A DNA stretch of 35,619 nt from Paludibacteraceae bacterium (lineage in GTDB: Bacteria; Bacteroidota; Bacteroidia; Bacteroidales; Paludibacteraceae): contig JAQUTW010000024.1 of the NCBI GenBank assembly GCA_028694215.1, positions 1 to 35,619 on the forward strand. Reading direction: 5' to 3'. This document shows positions 16,709-23,822 of the stretch, piece by piece. Every line of letters begins with the position of its first letter. Position 1 is the stretch's first letter. Below the pieces are notes generated by a model. It worked only from the letters and a program-made list of their open reading frames with translations. It was not told the origin of the DNA and did no database searches. The translations under genes were made by a program, and so were the position numbers.

Positions 16709-16723
16709 TGGAGTTTGGTGGGG
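16709..16723 (+). promoter_or_regulatory. Second MraZ-box-like repeat, facing infC
   Basis: The plus strand reads TGGAG-TTTGG-TGGGG: again 5-base repeats with a 5-base spacer, one repeat with a mismatch. It is inverted relative to the box at 16552-16566 and lies about 145 bases upstream of the infC -7 element. It might be a second MraZ contact or chance. Confidence 0.35.
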
Positions 16724-16858
16724 GAAATATAATGATTTTCGCAGAAAATAATTTTGGAGGATGGTTGTAGTTTTAAATATCACGTTCTGTGAGTTGGCAA
16801 AAAAAACAATTACCGAAAAAAAGTTTATCTGATTTTTTTATAATTCAGAAAAAAAACG

Positions 16859-16866
16859 TATATTTG
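16859..16866 (+). promoter_or_regulatory. -7 element of the infC-rpmI-rplT operon
   Basis: TATATTTG fits TAnnTTTG exactly and is followed by GC, as is common at strong Bacteroidetes promoters. It lies 60 bases upstream of the proposed infC start, giving a leader of about 55 bases. The -33 region is only a run of T (around 16833). Confidence 0.65.
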
Positions 16867-16912
16867 CACCCTCAAAATAAAGAGGTTAAACTTTTTGTCA
16901 AACTTTAATTAA

Positions 16913-16919
16913 GGGAGGA
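16913..16919 (+). promoter_or_regulatory. Strong Shine-Dalgarno sequence of infC
   Basis: GGGAGGA lies seven bases upstream of ATA 16927. Almost no other gene in the window has such a sequence, as expected in Bacteroidetes. It decides the choice of the non-ATG start and suggests that infC translation depends on anti-Shine-Dalgarno pairing. Confidence 0.7.
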
Positions 16920-16926
16920 CTTTCGT

Positions 16927-17478
16927 ATAGCACAGCAAGTGTTTTTGAAGAAAAAAGACGAAGATTCACATCGTGTAAATGAGAAGATTCGTGGCGTTCG
17001 TGAGGTGCGTTTGGTTGGCGATAATGTAACGCAAGGCGTTTATAATATCCATCAGGCGTTGGAAATTGCCGAAGAACAGGGACTTGATTTGGTGGAGATA
17101 TCGCCTAATGCGGTGCCACCTGTTTGTCGCGTTGTTGATTATCAAAAATTTCTGTATCAACAGAAAAAACGCGAAAAAGAGTTGAAAGCGAAAGCCACAA
17201 AAGTGGTACTTAAAGAGATTCGTTTCGGTCCGCAAACCGACGATCACGACTATAATTTTAAACTAAAACACGCACAATCCTTTTTGAAAGAAGGCTGCAA
17301 AGTAAAGGCGTTCGTTTTCTTCAAAGGACGTTCCATCCTTTTCAAGGAACAGGGAGAAGTGCTGTTGTTGCGTTTTGCCAACGATTTGGAAGAATATGCA
17401 AAAGTAGATGCGTTGCCAAAGTTGGAAGGAAAAAGAATGATCATCATGCTCTCACCAAAAACGGTGAAAAATAATTAA
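16927..17478 (+). CDS. infC: Translation initiation factor IF-3, ATA start
   Basis: IF-3 binds the 30S subunit, prevents early joining of 50S and checks the start codon and initiator tRNA. The protein shows the N-domain ([17 protein letters not shown]...[23 protein letters not shown]), the lysine-rich linker helix ([16 protein letters not shown]) and the C-domain ([21 protein letters not shown]...[14 protein letters not shown]...[13 protein letters not shown]). I place the start at ATA 16927 (Ile codon read as Met, then [12 protein letters not shown]). GGGAGGA at 16913-16919 ends seven bases before it, a proper spacing, while the next candidate, GTG 16939, is 19 bases away. A rare start codon is a known feature of infC in many bacteria, where IF-3 lowers its own translation by rejecting it. 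Length with this start is 183 residues. Confidence 0.97.
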   Translation: MAQQVFLKKKDEDSHRVNEKIRGVREVRLVGDNVTQGVYNIHQALEIAEEQGLDLVEISPNAVPPVCRVVDYQKFLYQQKKREKELKAKATKVVLKEIRFGPQTDDHDYNFKLKHAQSFLKEGCKVKAFVFFKGRSILFKEQGEVLLLRFANDLEEYAKVDALPKLEGKRMIIMLSPKTVKNN

Positions 17479-17496
17479 TAATTAAATTTTTAACAA

Positions 17497-17694
17497 ATGC
17501 CAAAAATTAAAACTAATTCCGGTGCCAAAAAGAGGTTTGCCCTTACCGGAACAGGAAAAATCAAACGGAAACATGCTTTTAAAAGCCACATTCTGACGAA
17601 AAAAACATTGAAACAGAAACGTAACTTGACCCATACGGGCTTAGTTGCCGCTGTTGATGAAAAAAGTGTCAAATTGTTACTCGCACTTAAATAA
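17497..17694 (+). CDS. rpmI: Ribosomal protein bL35
   Basis: bL35 is a small basic protein of the 50S subunit. The 65-residue sequence starts [14 protein letters not shown] and continues with [29 protein letters not shown] and a short C-terminal helix, which is the complete family pattern. Size is typical. It follows infC by 18 bases and precedes rplT by 90 bases, the standard infC-rpmI-rplT order. Confidence 0.99.
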   Translation: MPKIKTNSGAKKRFALTGTGKIKRKHAFKSHILTKKTLKQKRNLTHTGLVAAVDEKSVKLLLALK

Positions 17695-17784
17695 ACCGTT
17701 TGTAAATCATTAAGTTATTAACCGAATTGTTAGCACTAAAGATTCCAATATGAGGGACGCTGACATTCAAAAATCAAAAAAATT

Positions 17785-18138
17785 ATGCCAAGATCAGTAA
17801 ATCATGTCGCTTCGAGAGCGAAACGCAAAAGAATTTTGAAACTTACACGCGGTTATTATGGATCGCGTCGTAATGTGTGGACGGTTGCCAAAAACACTTG
17901 GGAAAAAGGTTTGTTGTATGCTTTCCGTGACCGTAGAAACAAAAAACGTAACTTCCGCGCTTTGTGGATTCAACGTATCAACGCTGCTGCACGTTTGGAA
18001 GGTTTGTCTTATTCACAATTGATGGGAACTTTGCACAAAGCCGGCATCTCTATGAACCGTAAAGTGTTGGCCGACCTTGCCATGAATCACCCACAGGCGT
18101 TTCAAGCAATTGTAAAGCAGGCTAAAAACGCAAAATAA
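17785..18138 (+). CDS. rplT: Ribosomal protein bL20
   Basis: bL20 binds 23S rRNA early in 50S assembly and in several bacteria represses its own operon. The 117-residue protein starts [32 protein letters not shown] and shows [23 protein letters not shown] and [25 protein letters not shown], the invariant family segments. Full length. The 90-base gap before it has no gene and may hold an L20 control element, though I could not recognise a fold there. A terminator follows 23 bases after its stop. Confidence 0.99.
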   Translation: MPRSVNHVASRAKRKRILKLTRGYYGSRRNVWTVAKNTWEKGLLYAFRDRRNKKRNFRALWIQRINAAARLEGLSYSQLMGTLHKAGISMNRKVLADLAMNHPQAFQAIVKQAKNAK

Positions 18139-18160
18139 GCGTTCTTACTATAAAAAAATG

Positions 18161-18192
18161 AAAAAGCTGCAACGTTTAGTTGTGGCTTTTTT
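18161..18192 (+). terminator. Terminator of infC-rpmI-rplT
   Basis: A 13-base-pair stem (18161-18173 with 18179-18191, two G-U pairs) has a 5-base loop and ends in a run of six T. It lies just after rplT and before the promoter of the exonuclease gene. Confidence 0.85.
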
Positions 18193-18224
18193 AGTTGTGG
18201 CTAAACTTTTCCGTAGTAAATAAC

Positions 18225-18232
18225 TACCTTTG
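18225..18232 (+). promoter_or_regulatory. -7 element of the exonuclease gene
   Basis: TACCTTTG (then CA) matches TAnnTTTG. It ends only 8 bases before the ATG at 18241, so transcription should begin at or within a few bases of the start codon. This predicts a leaderless or nearly leaderless mRNA. Confidence 0.6.
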
Positions 18233-18240
18233 CACTTGTT

Positions 18241-18735
18241 ATGACAGATTTTGCAGCCATCGATTTTGAAACAGCCAACGAACAACGTGCCAGCGTTTGC
18301 AGCGTAGGTGTGGTAATTGTACGTGAGGGTGTTATTGCCGACCGTTTCTACAGCCTTATCCAGCCCGAACCGAATTACTACAAGTGGTTTTGTACGGCTG
18401 TTCACGGGCTTACGTGTGCCGACACCGATACGGCACCGATTTTTCCCGACGTGTGGCAAAAAATAGCTCCGCACATTGCCGATTTGCCTTTGGTGGCTCA
18501 CAACAGCCGTTTTGACGAGAGTTGCCTGCGTGCCGTTTTTCGCACTTATGGCATGGAGTATCCCGATTATCTGTTTCTTGATACGTTGCAGGCTGCTCGC
18601 CGACAGTTTGGCAAAACATTACCCAACCATCAACTGCATACTGTGGCTGCCTGTTGCGGCTACAACCTTACACAACATCATCACGCCCTTGCCGATGCAG
18701 AAGCATGTGCCTGCATTGCACGCCAAATTTTGTAA
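18241..18735 (+). CDS. DnaQ-like 3'-5' exonuclease
   Basis: The 164-residue protein is a stand-alone DEDDh exonuclease domain, related to the proofreading subunit of DNA polymerase III. ExoI is AAIDFETAN (D8, E10), ExoII is VAHNSRFDESCL in the middle, and ExoIII is HHHALADAEACA near the C-terminus, with the His five residues before the Asp. It also keeps the FVHGLT-like loop as AVHGLTCADTDTAP. The protein is likely cytoplasmic and digests single-stranded DNA or RNA; its substrate is unknown. It is too short to hold a polymerase-binding tail, so calling it PolIII epsilon would be too specific. The start at 18241 is set by motif I being at the very N-terminus. It is a single gene between a terminator and a convergent neighbour. 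Confidence 0.93.
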   Translation: MTDFAAIDFETANEQRASVCSVGVVIVREGVIADRFYSLIQPEPNYYKWFCTAVHGLTCADTDTAPIFPDVWQKIAPHIADLPLVAHNSRFDESCLRAVFRTYGMEYPDYLFLDTLQAARRQFGKTLPNHQLHTVAACCGYNLTQHHHALADAEACACIARQIL

Positions 18736-18777
18736 AGACTTTCGTGTTAGTGTGTATTTTTGGTAACAATCAGGCAT

Positions 18778-18805
18778 AAAAAAAGCCCGACAACGGTCGG
18801 GCTTT
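18778..18805 (-). terminator. Terminator of the lipoprotein gene
   Basis: A GC-rich 10-bp stem (18782-18791 with 18796-18805, arm AAAGCCCGAC) has an AACG loop. On the minus strand it is followed by seven T. It lies 18 bases after the lipoprotein stop codon and also lies 3' of the convergent exonuclease gene. Confidence 0.9.
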
Positions 18806-18822
18806 CAGTGTGGCAGATAATA

Positions 18823-19359
18823 TTATTTTGTAAGCGGTATAAAGGTAAACACTTCGTTGAACAACCGATATACTTCCGTATAGTTACTGTCGTTGTAGGC
18901 GGCTTCTATCAGTGGGCGGGCTTTGTTTATTACGCTGTCCGGCACACAGGCTATGGTGTCGTTGTTTGTTCCGGTAATATACACATCGTAGCCGTAGATA
19001 AAGTCCTTATAGAATTTTCCGTTTTGGTCAATAATGTCCGTCCCCCACATACGGAGTGCCGGCGTTTCAAAATCGCGGTCGCTTTCAGAAAATGTACGTG
19101 CTATTTTCATTGGAGTTTCCCAATATGTATTACTAAACCAAGATGAAGTCCATTTAATATTGATTGCTTTTTGTACCACTTCGAGTGGTGTCAGTCCGTA
19201 TATGTGTGCATTTTGTGCGTTGGTGTTTTGTTTTGCCGTTACGCCACGCAGCAGTATTTTAGCATTAGGGTCAAGTTTCCCTTTGTCTGGTGTCGGTTCG
19301 TTTTTTTCTCAGCCTGCAAACATCACGGCCGCCATAAGCAAGAAGATAATTTTTTTCAT
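18823..19359 (-). pseudogene. Putative lipoprotein with TGA at the lipobox cysteine
   Basis: From ATG 19359 the frame reads a textbook lipoprotein signal, MKKIIFLLMAAVMFAG, but the next codon (19311-19309), where the invariant lipobox Cys must be, is TGA. After it the same frame is open to 18823: EKNEPTPDKGKLDPNAKILLRG... to ...EVFTFIPLTK, 178 codons in all. A TGC or TGT to TGA change explains it. TGA is a normal stop in neighbouring genes (ftsW, pepP, yfhO-type gene), so general recoding is unlikely. The gene keeps its own -7 element and terminator, so the damage looks recent, or is a sequence error. The mature part (about 160 residues) matches no family I recognise. The only later start is a GTG at 19179, which would lose the signal. 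Confidence 0.8.
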
Positions 19360-19395
19360 AGTTGTTTGATTGTTTAAATGTTTATAAATAATATG

Positions 19396-19403
19396 CAAAG
19401 ATA
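19396..19403 (-). promoter_or_regulatory. -7 element of the lipoprotein gene
   Basis: The minus strand reads TATCTTTG, matching TAnnTTTG, 37 bases upstream of the ATG at 19359. It is divergent from the GSCFA promoter. Confidence 0.6.
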
Positions 19404-19486
19404 ATGATTTTTTAAATAGATATTCTGTATTTAGATAATTGTAAAAAAACTTTGTAAAAGTATGCAACGATTGTATACTTTTTAAT

Positions 19487-19494
19487 TATCTTTG
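19487..19494 (+). promoter_or_regulatory. -7 element of the GSCFA-pepP operon
   Basis: TATCTTTG matches TAnnTTTG and lies 23 bases upstream of the ATG at 19518. Confidence 0.6.
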
Positions 19495-19517
19495 TAGATA
19501 AGATTGTTTAAAACGAG

Positions 19518-20456
19518 ATGATGAATTTTCGTACCGTTATACCTGTTCCGGCGTTAAATACCATTGGTTACGAGCATCAGTTTTTGATGCTTGGTTCGTG
19601 TTTTGCCGAAACGATTGGCAGCAAACTGTTGGAATTTCGTTTTTCCGGAGAAGTCAATCCGTTTGGTGTGCTTTATAATCCGGTGTCTATTGCACAGTCG
19701 TTGGAGCGTTTGTTGGAACATCGTGCGTTTACCGAAGCGGAGTTATTTGAGTATAACGGATTGTGGCACAGTTGGGCACATCATGGCAGTTTTTCGGATG
19801 TTTCGACAGAAAAAACGCTTGAAAAAATCAATATGCGTTATGCGGCAGCAGAAAAAATGGTACAGAGTGATGTACTGATTTTGACATTCGGTTCGTCGTG
19901 GGTGTACGAATATGATGGCAGAGTTGTTGCCAATTGTCATAAAGTACCTGAGAAACAGTTTGTGCGCCGACGGCTTTCGGTGGACGAAATAGTGGAACGT
20001 TACGGAGATTTGTTCCGGCGACTTTTGCACGACAAACCCGAGAAGCAGATTATTCTGTCGGTCAGTCCGATACGCTATTTGCGCAATGGTGCCACAGAAA
20101 ATCAGACCAATAAAGCGATATTGCTGCTTGCAGTAGAAAAATTGTGTCAAATGTTTGATGCGGTACACTATTTTCCTGCCTATGAAATTGTTTTGGACGA
20201 ATTGCGCGATTACCGCTTTTTTGCCGACGATATGATTCATCCTTCGGTGCCTGCTGTGGCGTATATTTGGGAACGTTTTTGTGAGTCGTTTTTAACCAAA
20301 CCTACTTTGGCGTTGATGCCTAAGGTTGAAAAACTCAATAAAGCGCTGTTGCATCGTCCGCTCAATGGCGATTCGGAAGCGTACAAGTATTTTATGTTGC
20401 AAACCAAACAGGAGATAAGACAATTAAAACAAATGTATCCTTATTTAAATATCTAA
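19518..20456 (+). CDS. GSCFA domain protein
   Basis: This 312-residue protein carries the family-naming GSCFAETIGSKL motif near residue 27, followed by FSGEVNPFGVLYNPVSI. It has no signal peptide or membrane helix. GSCFA domains are SGNH-hydrolase-like; DDMIHPS near residue 240 could hold the Asp-x-x-His pair of such a fold, with the catalytic residue in GSCF. The substrate is unknown; an ester or acetyl hydrolase acting on a glycan is one inference. The start could be 19518 or the next ATG at 19521. It lies only 4 bases before pepP and shares its promoter. Confidence 0.9.
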   Translation: MMNFRTVIPVPALNTIGYEHQFLMLGSCFAETIGSKLLEFRFSGEVNPFGVLYNPVSIAQSLERLLEHRAFTEAELFEYNGLWHSWAHHGSFSDVSTEKTLEKINMRYAAAEKMVQSDVLILTFGSSWVYEYDGRVVANCHKVPEKQFVRRRLSVDEIVERYGDLFRRLLHDKPEKQIILSVSPIRYLRNGATENQTNKAILLLAVEKLCQMFDAVHYFPAYEIVLDELRDYRFFADDMIHPSVPAVAYIWERFCESFLTKPTLALMPKVEKLNKALLHRPLNGDSEAYKYFMLQTKQEIRQLKQMYPYLNI

Positions 20457-20460
20457 AAAT

Positions 20461-22242
20461 ATGACAGTTAAAGAACGAATAGCAGCGTTGCGTCAATTGA
20501 TGACCAAACGTGGCGTTTCGGCAGTGATTGTGCCGGGAACCGATCCTCACGGCAGTGAATATGTGGCGAAACATTGGAAAGAGCGTAATTTTATCAGTGG
20601 ATTTACAGGCTCGGCAGGAACAGCCGTGATAACTACAAATAAAGCCGGTTTATGGACGGATTCACGCTATTTTTTGCAGGCAGAAATGCAGTTGCAGGGT
20701 TCGGGAATCGAACTTTTTAAAGAAGGATTGCCCGAAACACCCTCTATTAATGCGTGGTTGGGAAAGGTGTTACAGCCCAATGATACGGTGGCAATAAACG
20801 GCACGATGATTTCGGTAAATGATTATAAACAGATGAGTGCAGAATTGGATTTTTATCAAATAAAAACCGATACGTCATTTGATTTCATCTCCGAAATTTG
20901 GACAGATCGTCCCGAATTGCCAACAGAAAAGGCGTTTGAATTGGATATTAAATTTGCAGGTGTGTCGGCAGTCGATAAAATAAAAAATGTAAGAAAGATA
21001 TTGGCAGAAAAAAAATTGGATACTTTATTGCTGACGGCATTGGACGAAATAGCCTGGTTATTCAATATTCGTGGCAACGATATTGCTTATAATCCGGTCG
21101 TTATTTCGTATGCTGTTGTGAGTGAGAAAACTGCCGTCCTGTTTGTCGATGCACGAAAAGTAACGGATAAACTGAAAACATCATTGAGTAACAATGGTGT
21201 AGAACTTCAATCGTATAATGCTGTTTTTGAGTATCTTAAACAGTTGTCGGGCGCAAAAATGGCATTGGATTTCGGCAAGGCAAATGTGTCGCTTTATAAT
21301 ATTGTAAAACAGCATAATGATGTCCGGAAACTCGTTTCTCCGATTATTTTGATGAAAGGCATTAAGAATGAGGTGGAATTGGCGGGAACACGTGCTGCCA
21401 TGGTGCGTGACGGTGTGGCACTTACACACTTTTTTTATTGGCTCGACAAACATCTTGCCGATGGCAATTTGACGGAAATGTCTGTTGCCGACAAATTACG
21501 CGAATTTAGAAGTCGGGAAGAGTATTTTTTCGGTGAAAGTTTTGGAACTATTGCGGGATATGCCGAACATGGCGCCATTGTGCATTACGAGGCTGATGAA
21601 CAGAGTAATGCCACGTTGAAAGCGGAAAATTTTCTTTTGCTCGATTCGGGTGCACAATATTTTGATGGAACAACCGATATTACGCGTACCATCGCTTTGG
21701 GTAATTTGACGGATCAGCAGAAAACGGATTTTACCTTGGTACTCAAAGGTCACATACTTCTTGGAACGGCTAAATTTCCGGTAGAAACACGCGGTTCACA
21801 ATTGGATATTTTGGCACGAAAAGCCTTGTGGGATAATGGGTTGAATTATGGACACGGTACGGGGCATGGCGTCGGTCATTTTTTGTGTGTGCATGAAGGA
21901 CCACATAATATCCGTATGAACGAAAATCCAACAACTTTGCGCAAAGGTATGGTTATGAGCAATGAACCCGGTTTGTATCGCAGTGGTCTGTATGGCATTC
22001 GTTGCGAAAATTTGGTAACGGTGATTGATGCCGAAGAAACGGAATTTGGCAAGTTTCTCTGTTTTGAAACATTGACGTTGTTTCCTTTTGATCTTTCGGC
22101 TGTTAAAACGGATATGCTTACTAATGCAGAAATTGAATGGTTAAATGCTTATCATCAGCGCGTTTACGATAAATTATCACCATTTTTGAATGACGAAGAA
22201 AAAGCATGGTTGCTTGAAAAAACGAAAAAGATTGTGTGTTGA
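20461..22242 (+). CDS. pepP: Xaa-Pro aminopeptidase (peptidase family M24B)
   Basis: The 593-residue protein is a long-form aminopeptidase P that removes the first residue from peptides with proline at position 2. It has two creatinase-like N-terminal domains (about 1-300; e.g. VPGTDPHGSEYVAKHWKER) and the pita-bread catalytic domain. Metal ligands are visible: D395 and D406 (LDSGAQYFDGTTDITRT), His in GHGTGHGVGH (465-473), E502 (NEPGLY) and E516 (RCENLV). There is no signal peptide, so it is cytoplasmic. The length matches the eukaryote-like three-domain form, common in Bacteroidetes, rather than the about 440-residue E. coli enzyme. It follows the GSCFA gene by 4 bases and ends in TGA. Confidence 0.97.
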   Translation: MTVKERIAALRQLMTKRGVSAVIVPGTDPHGSEYVAKHWKERNFISGFTGSAGTAVITTNKAGLWTDSRYFLQAEMQLQGSGIELFKEGLPETPSINAWLGKVLQPNDTVAINGTMISVNDYKQMSAELDFYQIKTDTSFDFISEIWTDRPELPTEKAFELDIKFAGVSAVDKIKNVRKILAEKKLDTLLLTALDEIAWLFNIRGNDIAYNPVVISYAVVSEKTAVLFVDARKVTDKLKTSLSNNGVELQSYNAVFEYLKQLSGAKMALDFGKANVSLYNIVKQHNDVRKLVSPIILMKGIKNEVELAGTRAAMVRDGVALTHFFYWLDKHLADGNLTEMSVADKLREFRSREEYFFGESFGTIAGYAEHGAIVHYEADEQSNATLKAENFLLLDSGAQYFDGTTDITRTIALGNLTDQQKTDFTLVLKGHILLGTAKFPVETRGSQLDILARKALWDNGLNYGHGTGHGVGHFLCVHEGPHNIRMNENPTTLRKGMVMSNEPGLYRSGLYGIRCENLVTVIDAEETEFGKFLCFETLTLFPFDLSAVKTDMLTNAEIEWLNAYHQRVYDKLSPFLNDEEKAWLLEKTKKIVC

Positions 22243-22290
22243 GTTAAAAATAGAAGTGTAAAATTAAGGTATGGAATGGTAGTTTTTTTA

Positions 22291-22298
22291 TACCTTTG
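22291..22298 (+). promoter_or_regulatory. -7 element of asnS
   Basis: TACCTTTG (then CA) matches TAnnTTTG and lies 31 bases upstream of the asnS ATG. Confidence 0.65.
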
Positions 22299-22329
22299 CA
22301 TCTTAAAATAAAGTAGAAAAAGTAGAAAA

Positions 22330-23736
22330 ATGAAACAAATTAAGCGTACAGTAATTGTTGAGGCTTTGAAACGTACCGATATCGGTGCAGAAATAAACGT
22401 AAAAGGATGGGTGCGTACCCGTCGTGGTAATAAAAATGTTAATTTTATTGCCTTGAATGACGGTTCGACTATTAATAATATTCAGGTAGTTGTTGATTTG
22501 GCAAACTTTGATGAAACCATGTTGCGTTTGATTACCACCGGTGCCTGTATCAATGTGAACGGCATTTTGGCGGAATCAATGGGTCAGGGACAACGTGTTG
22601 AAATTCAGGCTACTGAAATAGAAGTTTTCGGAACGGCCGATCCTGAAAAATATCCATTGCAGAAAAAAGGTCACACGTTGGAATATCTGCGAGAAATTGC
22701 GCATTTACGTTTGCGTACAAATACGTTTGGAGCGGTATTTCGCATTCGTCACAATATGGCAATGGCGATTCATACCTATTTTCACGAACGCGGTTTTTTC
22801 TATTTTCATACGCCACTTATTACCGGTAGCGACTGTGAGGGTGCCGGACAAATGTTTGAGGTTACTACATTATCGTTGTCCGACCCCAAGAAAACAAAAG
22901 AAGGCGCGGTTGATTATTCCCAAGATTTTTTTGGAAAAAGAACAAGTTTAACGGTTTCGGGACAACTTGAAGGCGAATTGGCTGCTATGTCGTTGGGAAA
23001 AATTTATACGTTTGGTCCCACTTTTCGTGCCGAAAATTCCAATACGCCACGACATCTGGCAGAATTCTGGATGATAGAGCCGGAAGTCGCTTTCAATACC
23101 ATTGAGGAAAATATGGAATTGGCGCAGGATTTTATTCAGTATTGTGTGCGCTGGGCGTTGGAGCATTGTGCCGACGATTTGGATTTCCTCAATCAAATGT
23201 ATGATAAAGAACTGGTTGACAGATTAAAATTTGTAACTGAAAACGATTTTCAACGTCTGACTTATACCGATGGGGTTGCTATTCTTAAGGCGGCAGTTGC
23301 TAATGGTCATAAGTTTGATTATCCGGTTGATTGGGGTACGGATTTACAATCGGAACACGAACGTTATTTGGTGGAAGAACATTTTAAGAAGCCGGTAATT
23401 TTAACGGACTATCCGAAAGAAATCAAAGCTTTTTACATGAAGCAAAACGAAGATGGCAAAACAGTGCGTGCCATGGATGTACTTTTCCCGAAAATAGGCG
23501 AAATAATAGGTGGTTCGGAACGTGAAGCCGATTATGATAAATTGGTGGCACGTATCGAAGAATTGAACATTCCGATGAAAGATATGTGGTGGTATTTGGA
23601 TACGCGCCGTTTTGGAACGGCTCCACACGCCGGTTTTGGCTTGGGATTTGAACGCTTGATATTGTTTGTTACGGGAATGCAGAACATTCGTGATGTCATT
23701 CCGTTCCCACGTACGCCAAATAATGCCGATTTTTAA
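22330..23736 (+). CDS. asnS: Asparaginyl-tRNA synthetase
   Basis: AsnRS is a cytoplasmic class IIb synthetase that charges tRNA-Asn. The 468-residue protein has an N-terminal OB-fold anticodon-binding domain ([23 protein letters not shown], about 22-45), class II motif 1 near residues 145-170 ([17 protein letters not shown]), motif 2 [21 protein letters not shown] and motif 3 GFGLGFERL near the end. The length equals the E. coli enzyme. The DVIPFPRTP tail is characteristic of AsnRS rather than AspRS. It has its own promoter and a terminator 26 bases after the stop. Its presence means tRNA-Asn charging need not depend on the GatCAB route. Confidence 0.98.
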   Translation: MKQIKRTVIVEALKRTDIGAEINVKGWVRTRRGNKNVNFIALNDGSTINNIQVVVDLANFDETMLRLITTGACINVNGILAESMGQGQRVEIQATEIEVFGTADPEKYPLQKKGHTLEYLREIAHLRLRTNTFGAVFRIRHNMAMAIHTYFHERGFFYFHTPLITGSDCEGAGQMFEVTTLSLSDPKKTKEGAVDYSQDFFGKRTSLTVSGQLEGELAAMSLGKIYTFGPTFRAENSNTPRHLAEFWMIEPEVAFNTIEENMELAQDFIQYCVRWALEHCADDLDFLNQMYDKELVDRLKFVTENDFQRLTYTDGVAILKAAVANGHKFDYPVDWGTDLQSEHERYLVEEHFKKPVILTDYPKEIKAFYMKQNEDGKTVRAMDVLFPKIGEIIGGSEREADYDKLVARIEELNIPMKDMWWYLDTRRFGTAPHAGFGLGFERLILFVTGMQNIRDVIPFPRTPNNADF

Positions 23737-23762
23737 TTTGTCATTGTCGTACAAATAATTTT

Positions 23763-23798
23763 TGCCGGTAACGACTTCGGTGGTTATCGGCATTTTTT
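23763..23798 (+). terminator. Terminator of asnS
   Basis: A 10-bp stem (23763-23772 with 23783-23792, one G-U pair) can be extended inward around a TTCG tetraloop and is followed by six T. It lies between asnS and mutS2. Confidence 0.8.
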
Positions 23799-23822
23799 AA
23801 AGTTATAAAAATAGAGTTTTTA

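Larger units (their letters stand above)
16505..16926. promoter_or_regulatory. Divergent mraZ / infC control region
   Basis: This 422-base AT-rich gap has no credible gene. It contains the MraZ-box-like repeats at 16552-16566 and 16709-16723, two tandem 11-base copies of TTAACAAGTTA (16611-16632), a -7 element for mraZ (16633-16640, minus), the 10-base palindrome ATAACGTTAT (16694-16703), a -7 element for infC (16859-16866, plus), and the infC Shine-Dalgarno sequence (16913-16919). I see nothing else in it. Confidence 0.8.

Noticed and set aside
16709-16723. Reading the GT-rich stretch as an RNA element or small gene
   Set aside because: No open reading frame with a sensible start or stable fold was seen; the 5-5-5 repeat pattern is the only regularity.
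19309-19311. Whole-genome recoding of UGA to explain the lipobox codon
   Set aside because: ftsW, pepP and the YfhO-type gene all end properly at TGA, so TGA works as a stop here.
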